From NCBI GenBank assembly GCA_025617375.2, contig JAMYGW020000006.1, positions 439,001-503,000 on the forward strand: a stretch of 64,000 nt of DNA, given 5' to 3'. Shown in pieces: positions 34,819 through 48,000 of this stretch. Every line of letters starts with the position of its first letter. Position 1 is the stretch's first letter. The translations under genes and the position numbers were made by a program. This stretch comes from Acarospora socialis (taxonomy: Eukaryota; Ascomycota; Lecanoromycetes; Acarosporales; Acarosporaceae). The notes under the pieces are model-generated. The model saw only the letters and a list, made by a program, of their open reading frames with translations, ran no database searches and was not told the origin of the DNA.

Positions 34819-34985
34819 TGTTATGAGTTTGCTCATAAGACTATTGATGTGTCTTTTTTATCTTGCTATCACTTATGTTATGATGTGACTCATCTTGCTA
34901 TAAAGCTTATTTCTTATCTATATATCTAGCTGATTTCATAGCTTAGAAAATCATTCTTCTTTCACTTCACACAATGCTCATAGCA
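34819..34985 (+). repeat. right LTR of element B (167 bp)
   Basis: Partner of 21782-21948. It is followed directly by the target duplication ATGTG. Confidence 0.88.
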
Positions 34986-34990
34986 ATGTG

Positions 34991-35527
34991 ATAGGGTTGT
35001 TGATAATAGATAGTGATGTTGATTCATGATAGTTGCATGCAACTTATGTAATTTATTATATTCAAAAATACACTAATGATTTCTTAGACACTATGCTTTT
35101 GATCAATCAAAACTATTGAAATCTTACAATATTGTGATCTAGCAACTGTTTTCATACAGTTGAAAGTCAATTTTTAAATTTAGAGCATTTTCATATAAAA
35201 AGCATTTTGTTGAAATTAGAAAACTCTTTAAAAGTTTAACTCTATTCAGTCTAGTGTTGAAATCTTCTGTGTCATGTGATATTGCTTAGTCATCATATAC
35301 AAAAGTTATTTCTTGTGTATTCTAGTCTTTTAAATACTTAAAACATCTAATATTAAGCAATAAAAATGTTTCAATTTTCAACAGATTATGAGTTCAGCTT
35401 TCTGTCTTATCTAGAATGTTTTTTTGTCTTTAATTGATTTCATTATTATCATTTTGACAGCATCTTTTCTCATTTTAATAATCTATCTGAATGCTTTCTT
35501 AAATGATCTTTTTGTCACATCAATATT
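34991..35527. other. AT-rich spacer between elements B and C
   Basis: About 0.5 kb, strongly AT-rich, with no recognisable coding or repeat feature. It may be the left part of whatever element C inserted into. Confidence 0.5.
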
Positions 35528-35763
35528 TGTAAGTCTCAATATTTATCTATTACAGATAGATTACTAGAGTAGATTTATGACAGTGTGAAATATAATGATA
35601 CACAAGCTATTTAATGATAGAGCAACACAATATATTTTTATTAATGTCAAAACTAATCTCTGAAGAGTTTTATATACAGAGAAGTTTCATACTTATAGAC
35701 TCTTGCTTAACTACACTTACTAAAATATAATGCTGTAACTGCACTTCATTATTTACTCTGACA
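35528..35763 (-). repeat. left LTR of element C (236 bp)
   Basis: Starts TGTAAGTCTC and ends CTCTGACA. It is the 3' LTR of the minus-oriented element. Confidence 0.88.
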
Positions 35764-36441
35764 ATTGTCTTTCTTCTTAAATGCTGATTCTTCAGTGCAT
35801 CTATGACATTGTATTGTTATTAAGAGTTTGTTTCATTCTGAAAATTTTGTTAAATTAAATTGAGATGTTACTTAACATTTCTCATTATGTTTCATTTGAT
35901 CTAGAAGAAATTTTCTTGTTATATTTAATTGAATTTGACAATGTTATTTACAGAAAAAAAACAATAAAATGCTTCTTCTCTTTTTCTTTCTTTCTTTTCT
36001 CTTCATCTTTTCTTCATATATGTCATTGACAGTAAGCTTCACATCAAGACTACTGTGATGAGTCTTTTTTGTTCTGATATTTTGTCATTTATGTTATGTA
36101 AGCTGCATTTTCATCATTATTGCTTCACAGTTGCTTCACTTTCATTCTTATTGTATAATGCATTCAAGAATCATGTCTTCAGTAAATCTTTTAAATGTTT
36201 TTGCAAAATATATTAATCTTTTCTTTAAAAAAACAACATCAAGCTTGACAGCAATCAAAAAAAACACAGTCAATTCTTAAAGAAAGAGCTGAAGAAGCAC
36301 TTGATATATGATGATGAAAAGTGAACTTTTGAGAAGATTACTATCAGAAATCAGACATTAAATTCTATTTCTGATGAAGAAGATGATCTGAATCAGCTTA
36401 TTGCAAAGAAGATGAAGTAAAAGCATGTTGCTGTCATTAAA

Positions 36442-37047
36442 ATGATGCTGAATATGTGCATCACTGTTATTAAGTCAGTTAATAATGTCATCAACATCAA
36501 ACTCAACTTCTTTTTAATATTCAACAACATCTTGAACTTCATCAATCATCAATGTATTGCAACAGCACTGAGTAATGTCAATATCAATAATATGCTCATA
36601 TTAATATCAAATTGCTTCTGTTGCAAGACTGATGTCTTAATACTGTTTTCAGTTTATTTTGCTGATTCATTATTGACATTCAGTCATTTCTGCTGTCTTC
36701 ACTGCAGCAAGAGAATTGTTATTGATTTTGATTATATTTGTAATGTCAAGTCAAATGTTCACTGCAGCTACTGTGTCAAAAAACACAAATTTTGCAACAG
36801 CATATGTTCAGTGTCTGTGTTACACTGTTATTTTGCTAATTTTTTTCAGATTTTAGTCAAGTTCTTTTCTTGCATTAATTGTCTCTTTGTTGCTGTCAAT
36901 ACACTTAATAAAAATGATGTTGTTAACTCTGCACTCATTAAATATCAGAAAAACTACATTATTGTTGTTACAGCTCATCAGTACATCACTGATTACAAAG
37001 ATCTTAAGAAAAAATTCATTTTGCAGATGAAGATTGATCTTCTTTAA
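36442..37047 (+). other. antisense Cys-rich accessory ORF of element C (201 codons, uninterrupted)
   Basis: Runs opposite to gag-pol in the 3' part of element C. It is open over 201 codons although everything around it is broken. The middle has paired CxxC motifs (CLHCSKR and CSYCVKKHKFC) separated by about 22 residues, suggesting a zinc-binding module. The C-terminal part is helical. Its position and design match the antisense ORF of the A-family elements, but the sequences are not obviously homologous. It is part of a fossil element; a host gene is unlikely. Confidence 0.5.
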
Positions 37048-40000
37048 CTGACTGAATTCTGTTATCAGACATATCTTTTTAAAAATATGTTAGACTTTTT
37101 TCAAATTATAATATATCTTTATTTCATCTTTATCTTGACTGCACACTGCTAACACAACATAGCACAATCTGCTGTCTCTGATTCATGATTCAGTCATGAT
37201 CTTTAAGAAAAATAAGAAGATTGAAGAGAAAAAGAAGAATGAAATGACTTTTAATCATTAAACTGTCATTTTACTTACATATAATTGACACTTTATTTCT
37301 TTTTTTCTGATGTATCATTAAATCTTGAATTGTCTTTAGATATAATGACTTTGTTCTTTCTGTGTTCTTACAACACTTTTAATAATAACAGTCAGTGTTA
37401 CACAAATTATTTAAATTGACTACAGTCATCTTCTGTCTCTTTTCTTTGCTCTAATATTGTATTTTTGTTATAGTTCTTGTGTATTTGTTATGTTCTGTTC
37501 TGAAATTTATTGATTATACTTAATAAAATAGTTTTTTTATCTAATCTTATATCACAACTTGTCTTTTCATTGCTGTTTTTCTAGAATTTCTTCAATCTCA
37601 TACTTCTCATTCTCATCAACAAGTTCAGAAGATAAAAGCACTGATGTTATATCTTTGTCTTTGTGTTGATCATACAGTTCTAGATAGAAAACATAAAAAA
37701 TATTATGAATTTAATAGATAAAAAATAAATGTAAACAATACACTTGCTTTTTGACAAGATCTGCAATGCAAAAGAGTTCTGCAAACTTATGTAAAAGTTT
37801 TTTATGAGATTGCTTCTGACTTAGATTCTTCATTGATAATAAGATAAGATCATTTTTATTATAAGTTTTTGATTTGTGCTTTTGATTATAAGTCTTGACT
37901 TGTAATATCAAAGTGCTTTTTCATTACTTTGACAGCTCTTCTCTAACAGCATACAGCTTCTTTATTTTATTTTTAACTGCAGATATTTCTTCTTCTCAGA
38001 TATTGTTCTTAATGCTGTAATGAATTGAGACATCATAATTTATAAATATATAGTAAAGACTACATCTGAATGTTGCTTGCTTTACATTTATATATGTAAA
38101 TTCTGCAAGTAATAATAGATTGATTCAGTTATCTTGTTTATTGTTGTAATAGCAGTAAAGATAATGTTTCAAAATTTAATTTTAATACTTGATTTGTTCA
38201 TCTGTCTATGAATAAAAGATGATGTTAAGTTGATGCTTAATCTTCATTTAATAACATATCTCTGATCAGTAACTGTTTGTAAAGATAGAATCTCTATTGA
38301 AAACAATTTTTTTGAATGTTTCATAATGACATACTATTTCTTCAAAGAAAACATCAGCTAATTGTATAACAGTAAGAATTTTACTTATAGAAATGTATCT
38401 CATCATCTTAATATAATAATCAATCACAACTAGAATCACATTGTACACACTGATACTGCACTTGCTTGATGATAATTCAGTAATTATATTTATGATTATT
38501 TCTTCTCAAGAATCATTTGAATGTGATAGTGACTGCATTTTGTCATGTGAGTGATGTCTTAACATCTTTATTCTTTGATATACATTGCATGAGAAGACAT
38601 ACTTCTTTGTATTCTTAATCAATTTCAGTCAGTAATACTTGCATAACATTAACTTTAATGTTCACTCAATATCAAAGTATCTCATCAGTTCATCATCATA
38701 ATGACACTTCAGTAACTCTGCTCTAACTGAAGCTTCAGATGATATATATAACTGCTCATTATAGTGAAGTAATTTAGTTGAATTAAATTCTCATTTCAGA
38801 TTTCTGAGATGATGACAGCATTTTTTTTTTGTTTCACTGACTTTTTATGCTTGTACAAGTGTGTCTGTCTCTTGTAGAGAATGTACTAACAATAAAAAGA
38901 ATTCATTACTGTCATTATATGTTGTTTTGTGACTAATCAATTTCTGAACTAATACATATGAAATGAGTTATCTATAGTCAACAGTTTTAGCAGCAGAATT
39001 AAACACACTTATTATACTGCATCTTCATATGATCAGTGATTCTTTGTTGTCTGATTCTTTCAGTATATATTAACTGAGTTGAAGTTTTTTAAGTCTCATG
39101 TCATCTCACTCTTCACAAGCATGACAAACTGTCTCAAGATGACTGATAATTGTCAAGAACTTAAACATAGTTGCAGACATAGCTGCTAACTTTCTTTGTA
39201 ATATCAACAATAACTTATTAAGACTTTCACTAATAGCTTTGATGTAATCTGAATGTCTTGATGATGCATTAATGAGATTTGTCTTGCTTGATCTATGCAA
39301 AATAACAAAGTTAAAGATGACAAGCTTCACTGCTCATTGTGTCTGTTTTTTATTTAATGTTTTAATGTTTATAAACTCACATAGATTATTATGATTCATT
39401 AAAACTTTCACAGATTGTGCACTATCTTCAAGATAGTGATATTACTGCTTAAATGCTTTCACAATAGTTAGAAATTCAAGATCATGTGTCTCATAACTAT
39501 TCTCTGTTGAAAACAGCTTTTATGATCAGTAAGTGATGAGGTGTTACTGTTTGAACATTTGCAACTGAATATAAATTTTTGTCACAGCATGTCTAAAAGC
39601 ATCAGTCTTTATTTGATTTCTGAGCTCAAGATTAAAGTGAACAAAAATAAATACAGATGTAAAGATGTCTTTAAGCTTGCAAAATGTTTTTGCTGCATCT
39701 TCAGATTATTTAAATGATTTTAACTTTTTTTCATTCTTACTGTCTTTCAACAAATCTATAAGTGAATCTGTGATCTGTGAATAAGCTTTCATAAACTGTT
39801 TATAGAAGTTAATAAATTTTAAGAAGACTTGCATCTCTTGAAAAGTCTTGAGTACTGATCAATTTGCAATGATTTTTACTCTTTATGAATTCATTGTTAT
39901 GCTGATAATTGATATTATAAATTTTAAGAATTTCATGATGTTTATAGAGAAAGCACACTTCTTCAAGTTCACAAAAAGCTTATAGTGCTGAAGCTGCTTC

Positions 40001-42380
40001 AGTATTTTACATATATGATGCTTGTGCTTTTTTTTTGATTGTGAGTATATGAGAATATCATTCAAATACATCACACAAATGAAATTCATATGCTTCACAA
40101 ACACACAATTAATATAGACTTGAAAAGTAGCAGATGCATTGACAAGTTTAAATGACATGATTAAATACTCAAAGTGACTGTAACATGTGTGAAATGTCAT
40201 CTTTCACTTGTTGTTCATCTTTATATGAATGCAATGATAAACATCTTTAAGATTCAGCTTAATGAAAATCTTTGTACTGCTTAGTTGATTCAGAATTTCA
40301 CTTATTAAAGATAAAGAGTGATAGTTGCAAGTCATCATTTTTCTTTAAAGCAAACAACATCAGAGCATCAGCTGAATTGACAAAATGTTTAATTTAACTC
40401 TTTGTTAAAATGTCATTCAGATAGTTCTGCAAAACATAAAATTTCTTGTTTAATAGATTATATAGAGATCTGTGTGAAGAATTCTCATTATTAATATTAA
40501 TGACATGATCATGCTTCTTATAAAAGACAAGACATTCTGCTTCAGTTTCTAAGAAAATATTTATATATTCAGAATATATCTGAAGTATAAATGATGTAAT
40601 GATTATATTTTAAAGATGCACTGTCTGCATCTTAAATACAGTTTAAAGAAGTGCACAAATTATTAAATCTTTAGCAGTTTCTTCAAACTCTTCTGAATCT
40701 TTCAGTGTAAGAGCTGAAATTTTAATGTCAAAGTATCAAATTCACAACTCACAATCAATATGAACTTGCTTTTTCTTTAAAGCAGATAGTCTCATTATAA
40801 ACTTGAGTTTATTTTTCTTCAATACATAAAAGATGTGCTCACAGTTACACTTTTTATTTTAACTGTTTTTTAAATGATACTTCACAAAATAAACATCATA
40901 GCAGTATATTGAATGATCATTCATGAATAAAAAGTTTGATATTTCTACATTAAGCTTCATCATCTTGTTCACAACAGCAAAATACTGACTTATTATATTC
41001 AATTCAGCAGCACTATCTAAAAGAAAAAAAGCTGAAACTTAATCTTCTCTTACAGCAACAGTTTCTTTGATCACAATACTAAATTTAGTCTTTACTTTTG
41101 TTCTTCATTGTATTGTCATAGAGATTTTGACAAAGCATTCTTTTTTTTTGACTGAGTCACTGAGAAAATGCAGATATTATTAAAGTTGTTCACTGACTTA
41201 ATGCATTCATCAGCATAGTGATTCTTTTCTTGACAATAATAATATATCACATTCAGTTTTGTTCTTAAGCAAATATTAAATTAATTTGACTTCACATCAG
41301 CATTATTACATCATTCTAACTGTGCAGTCTCTGAAGTTCTTCAATTATTAGAAGAGAATTCTGTATGAAAATTGTTGTTTGATTTTTTTGTTGTTGTAGT
41401 ACTAAATTCATAAATATTATTTTTCAACTGTACTGCTAAAGCTACTAAATTATCTTGTTTACTTAAAAGATCTTAATAATTCAACAAAGTTTTTCTGATT
41501 TCTGATCATAGTTTTGTAAAGAAGTGCATCACTAATTGTTTTTCATTATAAAGTAACAGCTGTACTTCAAGAATGCTAAGATATGCTGTGAAAGCATGCA
41601 CACTTTAATTTGACTTTTGTATAATTTCAATGTACACTTGCACAATATGTAGCTGACAATTCACTGAGTCTTTGATGAGATTGAAAAGATAATTGATAAA
41701 ATATTTTCAAGAGATTATCTCAAGAGAAATCATTTCTTAATGTTGATATTATGCATTTCATAATTCATTCATTAAAAATTGCATCACATATAAAATCTTT
41801 GTCTCATCATTAACAAAGTTCTCAGATATTAAGCAAAACATTATTTCAGTGCTGCATATAAAGTTAAGATGTTCTTATACAGATTTTTCAGCATAGATAT
41901 TTAGACATTCTGAACAAATATTTCTCTTAATTATTACTGTACTGAGATGATTCTCTGCAAATTGCTTGCTAAAGATTCTGAATGAGATTTGCTCTGATAT
42001 TAAAGAATTATTGTTTGCTTTTACATTAAGTGAGTCATCAACAGACATTTCATCAACATTTTGATGTCACAGTGCTTGAACTTTTCTCTGAATAAATGCA
42101 AAATGATGTTTTTTTAAGAACAAGTTTCTTTTTTTTTCTGTTCACTTTAACTCAGTATTTAAATTCTTAAATATTGATGTGAAGTGATCAGTTTCATATT
42201 GCACTGTCTGTGATGAGTTTATTAAAGATGAATTCATCACAAGTGAATCATTTGAATCTGTGTAATCTCAAGATTGATTTGATGAATTCAGCATATCATC
42301 ATCACTTCAATGTTACTGACTTTGCATTTACATATCATCACACAACAAACTGTTAATCATAACAATAGAGAGATTAGAAT

Positions 42381-42859
42381 TGTAAATCTCAATATTTATC
42401 TATCACAGATAGATTACTAGAGTAAATTTATGACAGTGTGAAATATAATAATACACAAGCTATTTGTCAGAAGTGCAATACTCACAATGAGAAGTTAAGT
42501 TCTCAGTAGTGTTCTATTGAGCTCAATGCCATATAGTAAATAGTATATAAGTCAGAGTTGTGACTATCTGAATCAAGTGTATAAGTATAAGTCTGTTGTT
42601 ATTCTGCTCTAGCTACTGTGCAGAAGTTATATAAGATTTAAGTGAATAAACATGATTGAGTAAGCAGTCAGGTAAGCAAAGATCTAGAGTTTAATCATAA
42701 TACTATTTAATGATAAAGTGACACAATATATCTCTATTGATGTCAAGACTAATTTCTGAAGAGTTTTATGTGCAGAGAAGTCTTATATTTATAGACTTTT
42801 ACTTAGTTACACTTACTAAGACATAGTGCTGTGACTACACTTCATTATTTACTCTGACA
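42381..42859 (-). repeat. right LTR of element C, interrupted by solo LTR D1
   Basis: The two halves, 42381-42464 and 42708-42859, add up to 236 bp like the left LTR. The insert and its duplicated target account for the other 243 bp. Confidence 0.88.
42465..42702 (+). repeat. solo LTR D1 (238 bp) inside element C's right LTR
   Basis: Begins TGTCAGAAGTGCAATAC and ends CATAATA. It is flanked by a perfect target duplication CTATT (42460-42464 and 42703-42707). No internal region is present. It is the same length as D2. The parent family is not identified; a copia-type source is possible. Confidence 0.85.
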
Positions 42860-42864
42860 ATATT

Positions 42865-43947
42865 CTTGAACAATATTCTTCTTTTTTGTCTTTTTGATAG
42901 TTTACACATTTTGATGTTTATTCTGCAGAAACAATTCACATAATTATGACTTTCTTAAATAACACTTTCAACTTTTCTCATCTTGCTGACACTGATAACT
43001 ATGTCTCATGAACTATCAACATTAAGTTTATTCTTATGAACAAAAATCTATGAACTATTGTTTTTGACACTTTCTCTGAACTCATTATTACATCTAAAGT
43101 AATTAACAATCTGAATTTGAAGTTCTCATCAAAATATATCATCTGAAGTAGAAAAAATAACAGAACATGTGTTATTATAACTTTTTTTTGTCAAAATAAC
43201 TCTAAAAACTTTATTCAAGATCTATCTGTTTATCAGATGTAATTAAAACTGAAGAAGTTGTATAAGATTTAAGAATTTAATGTTAAATATCTTACATTCA
43301 CTATGTTTCTCAGTCATCATTATAACATCTTTAAGTTCATTAAGAATTATGTTAATCAGCTTAAGACTTTGTCACAACATTTAAAAAAGATGAATTTTAT
43401 CTTTTCAGACTAAGTTATACTCATGATTCTTTTTACTAATCTGAGCTCTACTTTCAATGTCTTTATTATGATTAAATGTCAATTTATTTAAGTTATTACT
43501 TCTATCTTTGTGTCAGAAGTGCAATACTTGTGATGAGAAGTTAAGTTCTCAGTAGTGTTCTACTAAACTCAATGTCATATAGTAAATAGTATGTGAACTG
43601 AAGTCATGACTATCTAGATCAAGTGTATAAGTGTAAGTCTGTTGTTTTTCTACTCTAGCTATGTGTGAAAGTTATATAAGATTTAAGTGACAGTCTCTAG
43701 ACAAGCAAATACAGAGTAAGTGAATAGATTTAAAGTATAATCATAATACTTTGATGCTCTTGTCATTAAACTTATTGATAAAATTAAAATGAAAAATAAC
43801 AAAATCTCAGTAATCATGATCTTTCAGAACAAGAACTCAAACTTAATCTTTAAATTAAACTTCAAATTGATATTGTTGCTTCTTTGCACTCACTATAAGA
43901 AGACTAGTTATGAGAAGTATAATTGCTTTCTCAAATATCTTTATAAG
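42865..43947 (+). mobile_element. Ty1/copia-type gag remnant, split by solo LTR D2
   Basis: Right of element C a plus-strand region from about 42,955 reads as a copia gag: a start like TFLNNTFNFSHLADTDNY, the UBN2-type middle, and after D2 a CCHC-like knuckle (CTHYKKTSYEKYNCF) near 43,890. Only the front of the element is visible. It appears cut off by element F at 43,948. Broken in several places. It must be older than D2, and probably older than F and C. Confidence 0.6.
43511..43748 (+). repeat. solo LTR D2 (238 bp)
   Basis: Begins TGTCAGAAGTGCAATAC and ends CATAATA, flanked by a perfect target duplication CTTTG (43506-43510 and 43749-43753). Same family and length as D1. It sits inside the copia gag remnant. 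Confidence 0.87.
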
Positions 43948-44259
43948 TGTTACAGTCAAGTCAGAATGAGCTTAAAACAGACTGATGCATACACATGAAG
44001 AGCATATATTTGAGAAATATTTAGACAGCAGTCATGTGACATCTCAACAAGCTCAATGATGAGCTTGACAAGCTTAACAGCAAGGTTGACAAGCAGACTC
44101 AGTATATAGTAAGATCATTTTTCTTATGAAAACAATCATGTTCAACTTAAATAATCATCTAAAAGTTAAAGATCAGAATCATTTCAGATCAGCTGTTATA
44201 TCAATAAGTACAAACTCTTAACTCTACATACTCAAGAAAGCTCAGATTAGAACATTATA
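43948..44259 (+). repeat. left LTR of element F
   Basis: Starts TGTTACAGTCAAGTC and ends ACATTATA. 312 bp, same subfamily as the 351-352 bp LTRs of E and H. Confidence 0.8.
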
Positions 44260-44465
44260 CTTTGAATATTCTTACAATATAACAAGTATGATGTCTGACA
44301 CACAGAAGAATGTCTCAATCTTATTCTTGAAACAAGCTCAGATAAACTCATCTTTATTATTTACTTTAAATAGAATGATGATACAATCAGTAATGATGTC
44401 AGCTTAAGCAATACAACTATCTTTAAGTGCATCTAAGATACAGATATCAGATATCTTTGATGAAG

Positions 44466-44816
44466 TGTAATGTTCTAATTTAAGTTTTCTTGAGTATGTA
44501 GAACTAAGAGTTTGTGCTTATTAATATAACAACTGATTTGAAATGGTTCTGGTCTTTAACTTTTAGATGATTATTTAAGTTAAACATGATTGTTTTCATA
44601 AGAAAAATAATCTTACTATATACTGAGTTTACTTGTCAATCTTGCTGTCAAGCTCATCAAGACAGCTCACTCATACAATTTGTTGAGCTTGCTTGTCAAA
44701 CTCATCATTGAGCATGTCAAGATGTCATGTGACTGCTGTTTAAATATTCTCTGAATGTATATCTTCTACATATACACATCAGTTTGTTTTAAGTTTGTTC
44801 TGACTTGATCATAACA
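44466..44816 (-). repeat. left LTR of element E (3' LTR)
   Basis: 351 bp, reads TGTAATGTTC to CATAACA on the plus strand. Confidence 0.87.
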
Positions 44817-44890
44817 CTATTTTCTTCTTCTCAGACACTAATTCTCTAAATCTATATAAGTGAGAATATCTGCATTGTCTGTCATCAGCA

Positions 44891-45073
44891 ATGATGCTTT
44901 TTAAAAATTTAAATCATTTAAGAATTGCAAAGAAAATTCAGATTGATGATGTGCTTATCTTGTTCTCTTGTGACTATTGTGTCTGTTGCAGCATCAATTG
45001 TTTTGTAATGAAATCTCAATTAAAATGTGATAAATATACTTGTCATGATCATCTGTGTGTCAATGTGTCATGA
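44891..45073 (+). other. antisense Cys-rich accessory ORF of element E (N-terminal part)
   Basis: Homologue of the frames at 27787-27981, 52041-52232 and 58090-58284, opposite to E's gag-pol and next to its 3' LTR. It has the same LRIAKKIQ start and paired cysteines. Part of a fossil. Confidence 0.6.
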
Positions 45074-48000
45074 AAGTCTCTTGATAAACTCATCTTTTGC
45101 TTCAAAAGAAAATAAGTAAAGCAAACAGCAAATTGACAATCAAGCATGCTGAACTTACTGCACTTTTCTTAAAAGTTGTTCATCTTCAAAAAACATTGAA
45201 TCAGACAGATCACTGTGCTTCATAAAAGACTGACTGTCTTGTTGCTGAACTTAATAGTGATAATGATGAAACTGAGAATGAAGATTCTCAAACAATGTCA
45301 TAACTTGTTAACTCAATGTTGTCATTTTTCTGAACTAATATTAACTTTTTTTCTCAAAATATTGAAGTGTTCTTGTACAGTTCTTGAGATTCTCTTTGAA
45401 TTCTCAGATATTTTTTAAGATATTGTAATCTTTTCATTTTATGAGATAATGAACTTTCTCACTAATTATTTTCTTTTCTAGAATGTTCTTAACTTTATAT
45501 TCTTTTTTAAGTTTGACAAATGTTTTGATGATTTGAAGTGATATGAACTGATTGTAATGCTGTAACATGAATACATGAAATACTGAGTGTATTCTCATTT
45601 TTTTGAGTAAATCTAACTCATAACTTAATTCTTTGATGTTTCATATGATCTTAAATGATTCAATGCTCTTGTTCTTCAGCTTCTTGCTTTTTTCTTTAGT
45701 TTGTATGTTGTTTATTTTCAAATATATTTTCTCTTCTTCTTCAAATGATTTTGTCTTTATTGTTTATTCTGTCTGCTGTTCAATCTGTTTTATTAAATCT
45801 TGATGCAGTTTCTTCATCTGAATGATATTCAAAATCACTTTTTGACTTTGTGATCTGTGTTCTTTGAAATCTTGTTATATCTTTGAGTTGTAGTTATAAT
45901 TCACATAGAAAGACATTTCTCTTGTGATCTTGTTTTTTGTGTTGTTGTATGCAAACTGTGCTGTTGACAACAGCTGTACTCAGTTATTTTGATTTTTGTT
46001 GACATAGTGTCTCAAGTACATTTTTATCATTTAATTTATTCATTTGCTTTGTCTGTCTGTCTGTAAGTGATATGCTGTTAACATTTTGTGTTTTATTTTG
46101 AGTTCTGCTGTAAGTGTTTCTCAAAACTTGCTTGTAAACAGCTTGTCTCTATTAGTGATAAACTTTTTTGATAGTTCATAATTGCTAATCAATTCTCTTA
46201 ATATAATATATGTCAATACTGATGCTGTTGCAGTTTCTTTGAATAAAATGAACATTGTGTACTTGATTAATCTGTTCACTATGATCAATATATTGTTGAA
46301 TTTCACTCTTCATGCTGAATTCTTTGATGATGATAGCTTTATAATGAAATTTATAATAACTGACTTTCATAATGCATCTGATGTGTCTACTTATGTTACT
46401 TTGTTATATTGTTTATTTTAATTGATCTTATTCTGTTAACATGAGTCATATACAGCAATCATCTTGATGATTTAATTTCTAAAATTATTAACATTGCATC
46501 TTCTTCACACTAGATTCTCAATGTGCTTGATTTCTAGATGTTCATCAGTTCTACTGTAATGACACATCTTAATGAGTTCTTTGTTCATCAAGAAAGCTTG
46601 CTTCATCTTGTATATTGCTGCTAAGTCTTTTGTGAGAATTTTGTTGTTGTCTTCACTTAAAATTTCAGTGTGTATTGTCTGTACATCTTCATGATTAAGT
46701 TATTTACTTAAGATATTCACTTCATTATTCTTATTACTCTTCTTGTAATGAATCTGAAATTCATAGTTTGTCAACTGCTTTGTTCAACAAATCTGTCATT
46801 GATTAAGTTGTTTTGTTGTTGTGAAGTTTCTCAGATTCTTGTGATCTGTATAGATTTAAATTGATTTATTTGTTTTTGTGAAATAAAATCTTCAGTTTTG
46901 TAGTACTTTCACTATTGCAAGAAGTTTCTTGTCATGAATCTCATATTTTTTCTTGAATTCTGATAACTTTTTAAATCAGTATGCTATGAGTTTCTGCTAC
47001 TCATTCTCAATTTAATACAAACATGCTTTTACTGTGAAATTTGAAGCATCAGTTTTTAGTGTTTTCTCATATACTGAGTTGAATATTCTCAGATGTGCTG
47101 TTTTACTAAAATTTTTCTTTAATATGTGAAATGCATTCTTCTGTTCTTGATTTCAATGCTATTTTTTGCTTTTGTATATTAAATGTGTCAATGATTTCAC
47201 AATTTTTGCATAGTTTGATACAAACTTTCAATAATAATTTGTTAGTTCTAGAAAGATCTGTACTTTCTTGATCTGTTTTGATGTTAATCAGTTTCTGACT
47301 GCTTCTGTCTTTTTTAAATTCTTTTTAATTTGTTTAGATTGAATTACATAGTTTAGAAACTCAACTTTCTTGATCTCAAATTTGCTTTTTGATTTCTTCA
47401 CATACAAGACTCTCTTGTTGAGCTTTGTTAACATCTTGCACATATGTCTGTAGTGCTTTTCAAGATTCTCTGAGTATATCAGAATATTATTAAGATATGT
47501 GATTACAAAATCATTGAGATACTCTCTCAACATATTGTTGATCAATTTTTGAAAGATGACTGATGCATTCTTCAATTTAAATAACATAATGATATATTCA
47601 TAATGTCTGTATTTCATTCAGAATGTTGTTTTTCATTCTTTATTTTCTTTCATTCTAACTTGATAGTAGATGTTCTTAAGATCTAAGCTTGTAAATCACT
47701 TAGACTTGTTCAATTAATCTTGCAACTCTTCTATCAATGATAGAAAATAACTATCTTAATGAGTTATCTCATTGAGTTATCTATAATCAACACATAATCA
47801 TTTTCTGTCATTCTTTTTTGATACAAACAGAATTGAGTATTCTGCTGATGATTTTGATAATTTGATGAATTCTCTCTTAAGATTCTTATCAAGGTAAGTT
47901 TTAACTTTTTTGAGTTGATTCTTGCTCATTGAGTATAATGACATTCACTTAAATTGCTTTTCATTCAATAGCAGTATTTCATGATCTCATGACTTATATT

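Larger units (their letters stand above)
21782..34985 (+). mobile_element. element B: Ty3/mdg4 chromovirus fossil, split by element A
   Basis: LTRs of 167 bp at 21782-21948 and 34819-34985 (TGTTATGAG...ATAGCA) are flanked by the perfect target duplication ATGTG (21777-21781, 34986-34990). Without element A it is about 7.0 kb. Parts in order: gag region about 28.7-30.3 kb with a C2H2-like finger (CHTCHQ...HLC) at about 30.3 kb; retropepsin-like region 30.7-31.0; reverse transcriptase about 31.6-32.3 with a YVDD motif; RNase H about 32.4-32.9; integrase about 33.4-34.0; chromodomain about 34.55-34.72. It is broken throughout, with dozens of breaks. It is older than A, which sits between its left LTR and its gag. 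Confidence 0.85.
35528..42859 (-). mobile_element. element C: Ty3/mdg4 chromovirus fossil, minus orientation
   Basis: LTRs of 236 bp at 35528-35763 and 42381-42859 (the latter contains solo LTR D1; its length is 236 bp once D1 and one target copy are subtracted). The target duplication ATATT is perfect (35523-35527, 42860-42864). Reading leftwards from 42.38 kb: gag about 41.4-42.3; CCHC-like knuckle near 41.2; RT about 39.9-40.5 with YLNDILIYS; RNase H about 39.4-39.8; integrase about 38.2-39.1 and its GPF-like C-terminal region at about 37.7-37.9; chromodomain about 37.5-37.65. A plus-strand antisense ORF lies at 36442-37047. Broken, with dozens of breaks. It is not closely related to A or B. 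Confidence 0.87.
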
